Assembly: GCA_022984795.1 (NCBI GenBank) | Contig: JALIHJ010000004.1 | Span: 248,001 to 312,000, forward strand | DNA length: 64,000 bases | DNA from: Fabrea salina | Lineage: Eukaryota; Ciliophora; Heterotrichea; Heterotrichida; Fabreidae | Direction of reading: 5' to 3' | Shown here: positions 42,216 through 51,419 of the stretch, one piece after another | How positions within the stretch are numbered: the stretch's first letter is position 1 | Layout: each line of letters starts with the position of its first letter | The notes under the pieces: generated by a model | Told to the model about the DNA's origin: nothing | The model's input: only the letters and a program-made list of their open reading frames with translations | Databases searched by the model: none | Program-made: the position numbers and the translations under genes

Positions 42216-42327
42216 CTAACTATTTTTCTAGTATCCTTTTTGGGTCCAATCTTGAATTTGATTGGCTGATAAGTATCCATATCTAAGGAGCCAAAATTTA
42301 AATGAGGAGTTGAGTTATAAAAATATA
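42216..42327 (+). promoter_or_regulatory. Histone H2A upstream region with inverted CCAAT pair
   Basis: A spacer of 112 bp, long for this window. It holds CCAATC (42246-42251) and GATTGG (42260-42265) as an inverted repeat with 8 bp between, then an AT-rich TTATAAAAATATA next to the H2A start. CCAAT boxes are known in histone promoters of many eukaryotes; function here is inferred. Confidence 0.45.
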
Positions 42328-42726
42328 ATGTCAAGCGTTGGAAAAGGAAAAGGAAGTCGCGGGAAAGCCGCTACTATTGCTAAAACTTCAAGATCACAGA
42401 AAGCTGGACTTCAGTTCCCAGTAGGACGTATTTCGAGATTTATGAAACAGGGCAAGTACGGGGAAAGAGTAGGAGCAGGCTCCCCTGTGTACTTAGCTGC
42501 AGTCCTTGAGTACCTTGCTGCTGAGGTACTCGAACTCGCTGGAAACGCAGCTAAAGACAACAAAAAAACTAGGATAGTCCCTAGACACATCCAACTAGCA
42601 ATCAGAAACGACGAAGAACTAAACAAGTTGATGTCTAATACCACCATTGCAAACGGAGGAGTCATGCCTTACATCCACCAAGCTTTGCTTCCTGGGAAAG
42701 CCAAGGAAAAGGAAGCTGAATTCTAA
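42328..42726 (+). CDS. Histone H2A (canonical)
   Basis: 132 residues from ATG 42328 ([101 protein letters not shown]). NKKTRI and RNDEELNKL define canonical H2A, unlike the H2A.Z at 34.7-35.1 kb. The C-terminus (KAKEKEAEF) lacks the SQ(E/D) damage-phosphorylation motif of H2A.X-type proteins. Intronless. Confidence 0.96.
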   Translation: MSSVGKGKGSRGKAATIAKTSRSQKAGLQFPVGRISRFMKQGKYGERVGAGSPVYLAAVLEYLAAEVLELAGNAAKDNKKTRIVPRHIQLAIRNDEELNKLMSNTTIANGGVMPYIHQALLPGKAKEKEAEF

Positions 42727-42772
42727 ATCAATGCTAATTTGAAATTTATTTTACTTGTGTTTGTTAATAAAT

Positions 42773-43096
42773 ATGTCAGAACAGAAACCCAAAACCAAGT
42801 TGCCTGAAGGAGTTGAGTGGGACCAAGGAAAGCCCAAACAAAAAGTCAGTCAACACAAAGGACACTACCAAAACATGCCCATCAAATCAGGTTCCTACCA
42901 AGCACAAACCATTATAAAAGGAGACTCCCAAAGAGAACTAGCCCCTGACCCCCGCACTAAGTTCACTCCCCCAAACCACCCTGACAAGTGTCTTGAGGAA
43001 GCTGGGAACTACCTCAACTGCACCAAGACTCACAGCAAAACTGAATGCCAGCAGTCTGCTGAAGAACTCGAAAGGTGCAAACACAGATATGAATAA
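42773..43096 (+). CDS. Twin-CX9C mitochondrial intermembrane-space protein (first of pair)
   Basis: 107 residues from ATG 42773 (MSEQKPKTKLPEG). The C-terminal CHCH motif is CLEEAGNYLNC...CQQSAEELERC, two exact CX9C pairs. The N-terminal 70 residues are polar. Proteins of this type are imported by MIA40 and serve in respiratory-chain assembly. An adjacent gene encodes another of the type. Confidence 0.82.
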   Translation: MSEQKPKTKLPEGVEWDQGKPKQKVSQHKGHYQNMPIKSGSYQAQTIIKGDSQRELAPDPRTKFTPPNHPDKCLEEAGNYLNCTKTHSKTECQQSAEELERCKHRYE

Positions 43097-43111
43097 TGTA
43101 AATAAATAGAA

Positions 43112-43321
43112 ATGTCTACAGAGAGTTCTGATGCAAAGATCACCTTCAAAGAAAAACCCAATAACTGGAAAGGACCCCAGCACTCCAAACACTCCAAAGT
43201 GCCTTGTGAAGAGTACGCACTAGAGTACTTAAGTTGCTTGAAAAGCAAACACGAGGAGCCTAGTTCCTGTCAAGAAATCATTCAAGACTACAAAAACTGC
43301 AAACAGAAGCATAAAATGTAA
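43112..43321 (+). CDS. Twin-CX9C mitochondrial intermembrane-space protein (second of pair)
   Basis: 69 residues. CEEYALEYLSC and CQEIIQDYKNC give two CX9C motifs; a preceding basic segment with NNWKGPQHSKHSK. Pattern like COX23/CMC-type assembly factors (yeast Cox23 has CHCH late in the chain). Starts 15 bp after the first gene, same strand. Confidence 0.82.
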   Translation: MSTESSDAKITFKEKPNNWKGPQHSKHSKVPCEEYALEYLSCLKSKHEEPSSCQEIIQDYKNCKQKHKM

Positions 43322-43344
43322 ATAAGTTGGTTGAAGAATTATAA

Positions 43345-43890
43345 ATGTGGAAAACTTCTAAAAGGAGAATATTGTTTTTGCCCGACTTCGAAAAAGGAGG
43401 CATCTTGCCTTACCTAGAAGTAGGCCTTGCAGCGTTAGTGACACTGTAAGTCTCACTTAGAGTTGTAACAGTTTATGTCATTAAATGCTTACGAAAAAAA
43501 CACAAAAGAACTAAAGTTTCTAAAGCCAAGCCACAAAACCCCTCGAATGAAACTACTTTTGAAGAAACTCAGCAGTGCGCTCTTCCAGAAGACATACTCA
43601 AAATCAAAGTTACTGATGGACTTTTTGAGTCTGAAGAAACTTACTACATTAGGTCCCAAGCTGTGGAGCGAATCCCTGACAGGTTCACAGTGCTCCAGGT
43701 GCAGGGTGCAGTATCTATTCTCTGCAGTATTTGCTCCCAAAGGTAAGTTTTAGACAGACTTGCATTGCAGGACTGTGTTCTGAGGTGTAGTTGTCTCAAA
43801 GTAATGCACTTGAGTTGCTGGAGTGAAGACAAAAAACAGTGCTCTGAGTAAGCTTTACTTAGATGTTTGAGAGTGCTGAACCTTTGTTGA
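43345..43890 (+). CDS. Single-TM RING-like protein with three 15-nt introns
   Basis: 166 residues in four exons. Introns: 43446-43460 (GTAAGTCTCACTTAG), 43743-43757 (GTAAGTTTTAGACAG), 43848-43862 (GTAAGCTTTACTTAG), all phase 2. The product starts MWKTSKRRILFLPDFEKGG, has a TM helix (VGLAALVTLVVTVYVI), a Lys-rich linker and a C-terminal zinc finger (CSICSQRLALQDCVLRCSCLKVMHLSCWSEDKKQCSEC) of the pattern CxxC...CxC...HxxC...CxxC, similar to a RING variant. Probably a membrane E3. The locus shows no long uninterrupted frame. Confidence 0.82.
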
Positions 43891-43900
43891 TAATTAATTA

Positions 43901-44506
43901 CTACTTACAACACTTCTTCTTTTTAGTTTTGGGGTCTTTTACTCCTAGTTTGACTCCATAGTTCTCGATTTTGGGGTCTACTCTTAAGCTCTCTACCTTG
44001 TCAATGATTTGTTCTCCTACTGCCAAAAAGGCTTCTTGAACGTTGTGTCCAGTCAGTGCAGAAGTTTCTAAGTAAACAAGCCCATTAGCTTTGGCAAAGG
44101 CTTCAGCTTCAGAGTACTCTACTTGCCTTTCTTCTTCTAAGTCCAGTTTATTGCCTACTAAGACTATCACCATGTGGGGGTTTCCGTTTTCCAAAGTTTC
44201 CTGGAGCCAGTCACTGAGTTTATCGAAGCTGTCGCGTCTAGTTAAGTCAAACATGAGCAGTGCCCCTGCAGCACTTCTGTAGTAAGCCCTTGTTATGCTT
44301 CTGAAGTTTTCTTGCCCAGCAGTGTCCCAAATTTGCAGGTGGATCTTTTTCTCTTTGATATCTATGAGCTTTGCGCCAAATTCAACTCCTATGGTGAGGT
44401 CGTGGTCTTTGCGGAACCGGTTGTCAGTGAACTGCAGGAGGATGCAGGACTTACCCACCCCTGAATCGCCAATTATGATTAGCTTGAATAAATAATTGTA
44501 TGACAT
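43901..44506 (-). CDS. RAB2-like GTPase
   Basis: 201 residues. NYLFKLIIIGDSGVGKSCILLQFTDNRFRKDHDLTIGVEFGAKLI is the RAB2 signature (HDLTIGVEFG). WDTAGQENFRSITRAYYRSAAGALLMFDLTRRDSF, GNKLDLEEERQV, ETSAL follow. The C-terminus KKKKCCK keeps a dicysteine but with one residue after it. RAB2 acts in ER-Golgi and lysosomal/dense-core traffic. Confidence 0.95.
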   Translation of the reverse strand: MSYNYLFKLIIIGDSGVGKSCILLQFTDNRFRKDHDLTIGVEFGAKLIDIKEKKIHLQIWDTAGQENFRSITRAYYRSAAGALLMFDLTRRDSFDKLSDWLQETLENGNPHMVIVLVGNKLDLEEERQVEYSEAEAFAKANGLVYLETSALTGHNVQEAFLAVGEQIIDKVESLRVDPKIENYGVKLGVKDPKTKKKKCCK

Positions 44507-44529
44507 TGTTTAGCGAACAATTTCTAAAA

Positions 44530-45735
44530 ATGTCTAAGCCACCAAACCCAAGAGTGAGTTCCCAACAAGTAGTGCGCAAGCTCTTTTCGCTGGCAGAAGA
44601 AGAAGACGTGCTTGACGACTTCAGTTGTGCACTGCTGAAGAAAGTACTTATCCACGGGAGGCTCTTTTGCACTGACAACTACATATGTTTCTACGCAAAC
44701 ATCATGGGCTTCAAAACCAAACAAGTGATTCCTTTCAGAGAAGTCACTGCTATCAAGCGCCACAAAGGCTCCATCTCTAACTACATCGAAGTTGAGTGCA
44801 CCAACAAGAAGTGTTACTACTTTGGGTCCTTTTTGCGCAGAAACGAAGCCTTTTCTTTCATCTACAACTTGTGGCGGAACTCTGGGTACTGCGACGAAGA
44901 CCAAGACACAGGCTACTGGAGCGACAACGAAGACCCTCCTCAAATGGAGGAAGAGAAGGAAGGAATCACTATGCTCCCAGTGGACGACACCGGCGATACT
45001 TATGAAACCTTGAAAGTAATCATTCCAATATCCCCCCAGAAGTTTTTTGAGTTTTTCATTGCAGACGGAGCTGTGTTCTCCTTCGAAGACCACTGCCGAC
45101 TTAGAGGAGACACTGAAATCGAAACTACTCCTTGGGCCGAAAACGAAGACCTAGGAGGCCACTCTAGAGAAATCAAGTTCCGCACCAAAATAAACGGCCC
45201 TTCCATAGGCCCCAAAACCACCAGGTGCCACAGAGCCCAGGTCTACAAGTGGGAAGACTCAACTCTAATTCTGAAGTCTTCAAACAAGGCCTTAGACGTT
45301 CCTTACTCGTCTTACTTTGTTGTGGAAGACGAGTGGAACATTTCTGAAGTAGGTCCTGATAAGTCTATTTTGAAGTGCACCTGCACAGTCAACTTCTTGA
45401 AAGCCACCATGTTCAAAGGCACCATTGAGTCCCGCACCAAAACTGACGTAACTCGAGATGTCGAGGGTTGGTTGCGCGCGGCCCGAAGTAAGTGCTTGGG
45501 AGAAGCCCAGTCTTCCCAAGAAGAAGAAAAGCAAGTCCACCAACTCGCTAAGTACGAAGAAGTAGACCTAAAAGCTTACCGGGACAAGGTCCAAAAAACA
45601 GCTCCTGCTTCAAAAGGACTTAACTCTTTGATGCTGCTTAACTTCTTATGCATAGTGCTGCTTATTTTTTACCTGAGGCACCTACACTCAAGAATCAACG
45701 ACACTCTTACTTTAGCTGAGAACCCTAAATGTTAA
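44530..45735 (+). CDS. GRAM/VASt (Aster/Lam-type) sterol-transfer protein
   Basis: 401 residues from ATG 44530 (MSKPPNPRVSS). N-terminal GRAM (KLFSLAEEEDVLDDFSCALLKKVLIHGRLFCTDNYICFYANIMGFKTKQVIPFREVTAIKRHK...YYFGSFLRRNEAFSFIYNLW), central VASt (PQKFFEFFIADGAVFSFEDHCRLRGDTEIETTPW...REIKFRTKINGPSIGPKTTRCHRAQVYKW...WNISEVGPDKSILKCTCTVNFLKATMFKGTIESRTKTDV) and a C-terminal TM (SLMLLNFLCIVLLIFYL). The order equals GRAMD1/Lam proteins that move sterol between ER and plasma membrane at contacts. Confidence 0.94.
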   Translation: MSKPPNPRVSSQQVVRKLFSLAEEEDVLDDFSCALLKKVLIHGRLFCTDNYICFYANIMGFKTKQVIPFREVTAIKRHKGSISNYIEVECTNKKCYYFGSFLRRNEAFSFIYNLWRNSGYCDEDQDTGYWSDNEDPPQMEEEKEGITMLPVDDTGDTYETLKVIIPISPQKFFEFFIADGAVFSFEDHCRLRGDTEIETTPWAENEDLGGHSREIKFRTKINGPSIGPKTTRCHRAQVYKWEDSTLILKSSNKALDVPYSSYFVVEDEWNISEVGPDKSILKCTCTVNFLKATMFKGTIESRTKTDVTRDVEGWLRAARSKCLGEAQSSQEEEKQVHQLAKYEEVDLKAYRDKVQKTAPASKGLNSLMLLNFLCIVLLIFYLRHLHSRINDTLTLAENPKC

Positions 45736-45740
45736 TTAAC

Positions 45741-47762
45741 TTACTCCTTTTCTACCAGTATTTCAGGCTGGCTTGTAGGGAACTCGTAAAGGTTTTCTTG
45801 TTCCAAAAAGTTCTCCATAAGACTTGTGCTGAGATGCTTGTGTATTATTCTGTTCAGCATGTTTCTGGAAACCAAATACAGTACAACAGAAGCCACTAAA
45901 AACAAGAACCCGTAGACTACGTAAAAGGTAATAGAAGTCAGAGCAAAGATCACTCCTGTGACTATCTGGAACATCAGAACTCCTAAAATCATAGACTTGA
46001 AAATCAAAGGCGCAGAGTTACTCCCTACTTGTGGAGTGAAGTAAAGGCACAAAAAGTCATACTTAAGCACAAAGTACCTTATTCCAAAAAACATCACAGC
46101 AAAGGGCAGTATAAGCGGAAAGATCACACTGAAAGTCAAAGCAATGATGTAGCCTGTAAGTCCTATAGAGTACTCAAGCGGGAAAGGAAACAAGTCTGCT
46201 TCGTACGCCAGGATCTTTTCTTTGTCCGTCACAGCGTTGCTTTGTTTCAACTTGACTGAAACTATTCTGCCTATTGCTAGCAAAAGCGACCCGTTGGACA
46301 AAAAGGCAAAACCTATCACAAGCACAGTGAAAAAGATACCTGAGTTGGTCAGTCTGGTCATCATGAACTCAGCAAAGTCCTCCGTGTCTCCTTCTGCAGC
46401 TTTAGAAACTATTTCAATAGCCTGCATGCCTATAGCTGGAACCAACAGCATGTGAATCACGTTGAAAACCAAAAACAGCTCCATAGCCCTTATAGTTACT
46501 ACGCTTTCTGAAAGGTGCTTCTCAGTGTCTACAATGTAACTGATCACCAAAGGAAGAAACACAGACTGGTAAACTATAAGCAGGATTGTCGGAAGGTACT
46601 GACCTAGAAGTCCGACAACTAAATCGGCTATTCCAAGTTCTTCAAGCACTGCTTCTGCGTAGTTCAGAAAAGCTGTTGGAGTCACCAAAAAGGCAAACAC
46701 CACTATGAAACTAGCTGACAAGCAGACCCTTACAGACTTCATTTTGCGCTGGTTCACGTTTAGGTTCTTCCAAATGATGTTCTGCGGAGTGTCTGCTGGA
46801 AAAAGTTCCCACAAAAAACTGTTGACTTCGTCCCTGTGTCCTTTGAAGTTCTTAAGAGCAAAAGCGACGTCAGTCGAGGACTTAAAGATCACAAAAGCCA
46901 CTCCTGCATTAGGCAATTCGCTTTTTTCCAACAAAGCGTCTCTCTTTTGAGTGAGTTCTGGAAGCTTGTGTTCGTAGAACTCAATGGCGTCTACTTTGTT
47001 GCAGCACATCATTTTAGTGGCTACTTTGGCCCGTTTGCCTTTGTAGGTTTGGTAGTTCTTGAAGTGTTCAAGTCTTTCTTGACAAGCTTCGATTTCTCTT
47101 TCTAAAGAGTAAACTTCACACATGTCCTTCGGCACATAGCACCTTAGGACTTCTCCGTACTTCTGCATGGTCTGGGTTACTTGTTCACTTAAACTCTGAG
47201 AATCGAAGTTCCTGGGAACTCCGTCTATGCACAAAGTGTATTGGCTAAGGCTCTTTTTGGCTTCTCCGCTGATTTGCAAACTCTTCTTCAAAAACCAAAA
47301 AGCCATGTAGTACCCCAAGCCACTGAAAACTAAACTCATTATCAAAGGACACACCAGCAAAGCAGAGTCCTCTCCAATGTGGTTGAAACTTATCACTCCA
47401 ATGTCTGAGTCTGCTTGGCCTTCTCCTGAAGCATAAGTCGGAACCAGTACTGCAAAAGCCAAACCACTCAGAATCAAAGTCAGCCAAAACAAAGACTTGT
47501 GCAGGAGAAGCATTACCTTAGCTTCTGACCCGCAGTAATTGTCAAGTTCTCCAAGAGGCATCTTAAACACCTTAGACAACAAGTCTCCTAAGTCTGCGTC
47601 GGACTCAGAAAAAGGAGGTACTTTTGGTTTTTCACCTGGCAACTCAGCTCCGATGTTCCTGGAACGGTACTTTCTGTAAAAAGTAAACAGCAAAATAAAC
47701 ACTAAAAACACCACTAAGTTTATGACTACTGAAGAAACTAGTCCCGATGTTTCGTCGTCCAT
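45741..47762 (-). CDS. OSCA/TMEM63 family mechanosensitive channel
   Basis: 673 residues with about ten TM helices. N-terminal TM, RRM-like cytosolic domain containing a Cys-rich MMCCNKVDAIEFYEHKLPELTQKRDALLE and GVAFVIFKSSTDVAFALKNF, ELFPADTPQNIIWKNLN (a block conserved in OSCA: AP.P.DI.W.NL), then the channel core (LLGQYLPTILLIVYQSVFLPLVISYI; YSIGLTGYIIALTFSVIFPLILPFAVMFFGIRYFVLKYDFL, the signature region). A 10-TM homologue of the TMC/TMEM16 fold. Cell-surface or internal mechanosensitive cation channel. Confidence 0.94.
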   Translation of the reverse strand: MDDETSGLVSSVVINLVVFLVFILLFTFYRKYRSRNIGAELPGEKPKVPPFSESDADLGDLLSKVFKMPLGELDNYCGSEAKVMLLLHKSLFWLTLILSGLAFAVLVPTYASGEGQADSDIGVISFNHIGEDSALLVCPLIMSLVFSGLGYYMAFWFLKKSLQISGEAKKSLSQYTLCIDGVPRNFDSQSLSEQVTQTMQKYGEVLRCYVPKDMCEVYSLEREIEACQERLEHFKNYQTYKGKRAKVATKMMCCNKVDAIEFYEHKLPELTQKRDALLEKSELPNAGVAFVIFKSSTDVAFALKNFKGHRDEVNSFLWELFPADTPQNIIWKNLNVNQRKMKSVRVCLSASFIVVFAFLVTPTAFLNYAEAVLEELGIADLVVGLLGQYLPTILLIVYQSVFLPLVISYIVDTEKHLSESVVTIRAMELFLVFNVIHMLLVPAIGMQAIEIVSKAAEGDTEDFAEFMMTRLTNSGIFFTVLVIGFAFLSNGSLLLAIGRIVSVKLKQSNAVTDKEKILAYEADLFPFPLEYSIGLTGYIIALTFSVIFPLILPFAVMFFGIRYFVLKYDFLCLYFTPQVGSNSAPLIFKSMILGVLMFQIVTGVIFALTSITFYVVYGFLFLVASVVLYLVSRNMLNRIIHKHLSTSLMENFLEQENLYEFPTSQPEILVEKE

Positions 47763-47794
47763 TTTGTATACAAGAATTAAGTCCGAATGGTTAC

Positions 47795-48979
47795 TTAAAG
47801 TTCGTGAGAAAGATCCTTAGGGATTTCCCAGGTGAAGTCAGTGGAATCTTCCCTTCCGAAATGACTGTAGGCTGCAGTAGGCCTGTAGATGGGTCTGAGT
47901 AAGTTCAAGTCTCTAATTATGCAGCCGGGTCTCAAGTCGAAGTTCCTAAGGACAATTTGCAACAAGTCTTTGTCCTGCTTGCCGTTCTTGACAGTTCCGT
48001 AGGAGTCAACGTGCACTGACAAGGGCTGGGCAACACCAATGGCGTAGCTGAGTTGGACAAGCACTCTGTCGCAGAGACCTGCTTTGACCAAGGATTTAGC
48101 TACCCACCTTGCAGCGTAAGCAGCAGATCTGTCTACCTTGGAGGGGTCTTTCCCTGAGAAAGCTCCACCTCCATGTGCTCCCCATCCTCCGTAAGTGTCG
48201 ATGATGATTTTCCTGCCTGTAAGTCCAGCATCTCCGTGGGGACCTCCAATGATAAAGCGTCCTGAAGGGTTTAAGTGATAAATAGTTTTGTCGTCCAAAA
48301 ACTCAGCAGGGATGATTGGCTTGATGATGTGCTCTTTAAGTTGGGCTTGGATCTCTTCGTTGGAGATGTCGGGGTTGTGCTGGGTGGAAATGACTACAGT
48401 GTGGACTCTGACAGGGATTGTTCTGCCAGCTTCTCTCTTGTACTCCACACTGACTTGGGTTTTGCCGTCAGGCCTCAACCAGGGAAGAGTTCCGTTCTTC
48501 CTGCATTCTGTGAGTCTTTTGCCCAACTTAGTGGCCAAAGAGTGTGAAAGGGGCATTAAGTCAGGTGTTTCGTTGGAAGCGTAACCAAACATGTGGCCTT
48601 GGTCTCCAGCTCCGATGTCTTCGGGGGCTTTGTTTTCATGCACAGCTTGTGCAATATCAGGAGACTGAGTTTCAATGGCAACCATCACGTTGCAGTTGTT
48701 GGCGTCAAGTCCAATATCGGGGGAAATGTACCCAACTTCGCGAGCGGTGTCACGGATGATTTGTTCGTAGTTAATAGTGGCCTTGGTAGTGATCTCTCCA
48801 AGTATCATGAGCATGTTGGTTTTGGTGACGGTCTCACAAGCAACTTTGGAGTTAGGATCTTGAGCTAAGCAAGCATCCAGAATAGCGTCTGAGATGCAGT
48901 CGCACAGTTTGTCAGGGTGTCCTTCGTTTACACTTTCGGAAGTGAACAAGAAGTGTCCAGCAGGGAGTTGTTGCGCCAT
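47795..48979 (-). CDS. MAT: S-adenosylmethionine synthetase
   Basis: 394 residues, standard length. [102 protein letters not shown], and a C-terminal HFGRE. All known active-site motifs are present. It makes SAM from methionine and ATP, the donor for methyltransferases including the MT-A70 protein of this window. Confidence 0.98.
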   Translation of the reverse strand: MAQQLPAGHFLFTSESVNEGHPDKLCDCISDAILDACLAQDPNSKVACETVTKTNMLMILGEITTKATINYEQIIRDTAREVGYISPDIGLDANNCNVMVAIETQSPDIAQAVHENKAPEDIGAGDQGHMFGYASNETPDLMPLSHSLATKLGKRLTECRKNGTLPWLRPDGKTQVSVEYKREAGRTIPVRVHTVVISTQHNPDISNEEIQAQLKEHIIKPIIPAEFLDDKTIYHLNPSGRFIIGGPHGDAGLTGRKIIIDTYGGWGAHGGGAFSGKDPSKVDRSAAYAARWVAKSLVKAGLCDRVLVQLSYAIGVAQPLSVHVDSYGTVKNGKQDKDLLQIVLRNFDLRPGCIIRDLNLLRPIYRPTAAYSHFGREDSTDFTWEIPKDLSHEL

Positions 48980-49119
48980 TAAATTTGTTTATTATTTCGT
49001 TCCCCAAATGCCCATTTAACTTAGTATGAGGTTTTAGGGAAAACTCAGTGCAGCATTATGGCTGAGTCTTTAAAGCTTTTATTATTACTAAAAGTCCTAT
49101 TGCAGCCCCCATGTAATTC
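48980..49119. other. Spacer without a clear gene
   Basis: 140 bases between the SAM synthetase start and the next plus-strand gene. It contains tiny frames: minus 49056-49121 (21 residues, MNYMGAAIGLLVIIKALKTQP, TM-like) and a 6-bp inverted repeat ACTCAG/CTGAGT (49043-49067). Nothing is convincing; the core promoters of both flanking genes should be here. Confidence 0.4.
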
Positions 49120-49527
49120 ATGAATCCAAGAACTCCAACCAACTCCCCAGCTAGTTGCAACTTGACTGTCCAACTTTTTAACCCAAAGCCCTTAGTCATC
49201 GTAGAAGTCCAAACCACTCTTAACTCTCAAAAAAAACCTTCTTTACTCCCCAAAACTCCTAAGTTTGCCAAAGTTTTTGTCGAACTAACCAAGTCCTTAC
49301 TTCCTCTCAAAAGAAAACCCAAGAACCCAGCAGTTCTTGTAAGCTCTCAAAAAAGACAATTAGTTAACCAGTACTCTAAGAGCAACTTAATAAACCAGTT
49401 CGAACTCCTCAAAAGTATCTGCAGTCTTAGAAGCACTAAAGCCTTGACCTCCAAAGAAGTTCTAGACCAACTCCAAAAAAACACCGGAAACGCACTTAAA
49501 ACAATAAAGGACTTCTCTAGTAATTAA
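49120..49527 (+). CDS. Hypothetical basic protein
   Basis: 135 residues, Lys/Pro/Ser-rich (PKTPKFAKVFVELTKSLLPLKRKPKNPAVLV), with a short Leu-rich C-terminal helix (LINQFELLKSICSLRSTKALTSKEVLDQLQKN). No family recognised. Stop adjoins the stop of the convergent enoyl-CoA hydratase gene. Confidence 0.65.
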   Translation: MNPRTPTNSPASCNLTVQLFNPKPLVIVEVQTTLNSQKKPSLLPKTPKFAKVFVELTKSLLPLKRKPKNPAVLVSSQKRQLVNQYSKSNLINQFELLKSICSLRSTKALTSKEVLDQLQKNTGNALKTIKDFSSN

Positions 49528-50232
49528 TCATAACTTAGGTTGAAAGTTCTTCCTCACCACCTTTTTTTCAGCTTCGTCAAACACAAAGTTCCTGCACCGG
49601 TGAATAAGGCCGCCGTACATGTTTTGCTTGAACACCTTCATAAGGGAAACGTCTTTGCCCAGCCAACTAAGTTCCTTGCCCAGTTCTTTGGCTCGCTTCA
49701 AGCAGTCCTCAGTTACTTCATCCAAAACTCCCCTTCTCAAAGCTTCTTGGGCGTCCATGCGCTTTCCCCTGATTAAGAAGTCCCTTTTGGCGTCTTCAGT
49801 TACTTTGCACCCCAGCAAGTCGCAGGCTTCTTTAGGAAGAGTCATTCCTATTTCGATTTCAGACATTCCAACAATACAACTAGGCGAAGCAATTCTGTAG
49901 TCAAAAGCACACGCAATAAGTAGTCCTGCAGCTATAGCTGGGCCGTGCATAGCAGCAATCGTGGGGATTCCAAGTGCAAGTACTCTTCCTAGGAGTTTAG
50001 TCACTAAGGTGAACAAGTCAAAGCCTGAGTCGATCCCTTTGGACTGGAGTAGTTTAAGGTTCATTCCTCCGTTGAAGACTCTTGGGTGGGAAGAGGTCAG
50101 AATTAAGGCTTTGGGACCTTCTTGGTTCTCTACTTCGTCTAGTTTCTGGGAAATCGTTCCGATTATCTCTGGAGTGAACACGTGGGGGATCTTCAGGATG
50201 TAAAGGTCTTCTTCCTTAACTAGTTCTACCAT
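49528..50232 (-). CDS. Enoyl-CoA hydratase/isomerase family protein
   Basis: 234 residues with the crotonase fold: ILKIPHVFTPEIIGTISQKLDEVENQEGPKALILTSSHPRVFNGGMNLKLL (oxyanion-hole segment FNGGMNL) and IPTIAAMHGPAIAAGLLIACAFDYRIAS (second oxyanion-hole Gly-containing motif), MSEIEIGMTLP. It is closest in layout to the Delta3,Delta2-enoyl-CoA isomerase (ECI) type, e.g. the plant/peroxisomal proteins of about 240 aa; substrate not determinable from sequence. No N-terminal targeting peptide visible. Confidence 0.9.
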   Translation of the reverse strand: MVELVKEEDLYILKIPHVFTPEIIGTISQKLDEVENQEGPKALILTSSHPRVFNGGMNLKLLQSKGIDSGFDLFTLVTKLLGRVLALGIPTIAAMHGPAIAAGLLIACAFDYRIASPSCIVGMSEIEIGMTLPKEACDLLGCKVTEDAKRDFLIRGKRMDAQEALRRGVLDEVTEDCLKRAKELGKELSWLGKDVSLMKVFKQNMYGGLIHRCRNFVFDEAEKKVVRKNFQPKL

Positions 50233-50273
50233 TTATACGTAATGAGTTCATTTAGCCGTTAAGAAGGTCCAGC

Positions 50274-51419
50274 CTAGTAGTAAGATTGGTAAAAGTGCTT
50301 TTGGCTGTAAGGAGAGACTTTTGGCTTAAGTATAGGGTTCCCTTTGGCCATGATGGACTTTTGGTCGTAAGTGATGCTTTTTTTCTGCTTGTTTGCCAAG
50401 TGCTTTGGCTTAATTATGTGCGGAAGTTTAGTAATGTTAGGCATGATCCCAGCTGCCCGGTCAGCTGTGGGTGCAGGCAGTGTCGGAGTAGGCAGATTGC
50501 TTGTAACCTTTTCGTTTTCCCGAATGTCTCTGAAGTAGGGGTGCTGAAGTGCTTGTCTAGCAGTGATTCTGTCTTCTTCGATGTAAGTCAGCATCTTAGA
50601 CATCAGGTCTTTGGCTTCAGCTGACACGTGGGGTATCAGTTGGGTGAACCCACTTCCTTCTTGCTTTGGGAAGTTAAAGTCCATGTGAGAAGCCCTTTTC
50701 TGGAACTTCTGCAAAATATCGGGCGGAGGCGTGCCTAGGATGTTGTGGATTTTGTGGACCTGGTCCAACTCATTCTTGCCTGGAAACAAAGGACACAAGG
50801 CCAAAACTTCGAAAAACACACAACCTACACCCCAAATGTCCATTTTGTAGCTGTAGTAACCGTCTGTGAGCAGACACTCTGGAGGACGGTACCAGCGAGT
50901 GGAAATGTACTCTGTGAAAGGCTGTCTGGAGTAAATGCCTCGGCAGGACCCGAAGTCAGCAAGTTTAAGTGAGTCTGTGGAAAGCAGCACGTTTTCAGGC
51001 TTGATGTCTCTGTGGAAGATTCCGTTTCTGTGCATGTGGTCGATGGACTTGAGGAGTTGGTGCATGTAGTACTTAACTTTGTTTTCAGGGGTGTTGCTGC
51101 GTCTTCCACGAATCCACTCATAAAGGTTGAGTTCCATAAGTTCAAAGACCAAAGCCAAACGCCCTGTAGGTTCGTCACTAGATAACTTTTACTATAGGAT
51201 TTCAATGAGTTTGACGATGTGCGGGTGTGGGGAAAGCCGCCGGAGGGCTTGGATTTCACGGAGTTTATTGACTTGTTCGAGGTTCTTAAAGTGGTTCTTC
51301 ATACATTTGATTGCAACGTATTTCCCGGTTTTGATGCTTTGTGCCTTTAAGACCTCCGAAAAAGTGCCTTCACCTTTTTTGGAAATCAATCGATATTCTG
51401 CTTAGAACTTACTGTGCAT
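50274..51419 (-). CDS. MOK: MOK-type ciliary MAP-kinase-like kinase, two 15-nt introns
   Basis: 371 residues. The first intron (51398-51412, GTAAGTTCTAAGCAG, phase 1) lies in codon 3; the second (51178-51192, GTAAAAGTTATCTAG, phase 2) splits LY in KLIEILYDEPTGRLALVFELMELNLYEWIRGR. Spliced protein: MHKYRLISKKGEGTFSEVLKAQ, VAIKCMK, LREIQALRRLSPHPHIVKL, DHMHRNGIFHRDIKPENVLL, DFGSCRGIYSRQPFTEYISTRWYRPPECLLTDG (TEY activation loop), and KKMD-like YKMDIWGVGCVFFEVL. The ALRRLSPHPHI and TEYISTRWYR regions match MOK/RAGE. MAK/ICK/MOK kinases set cilium length. Confidence 0.95.

Noticed and set aside
49540-49900. Long plus-strand frames opposite the enoyl-CoA hydratase gene
   Set aside because: Shadow frames of a well-supported minus-strand gene with no family resemblance. 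The same holds for frames opposite SAM synthetase, the GRAM/VASt gene and other genes.
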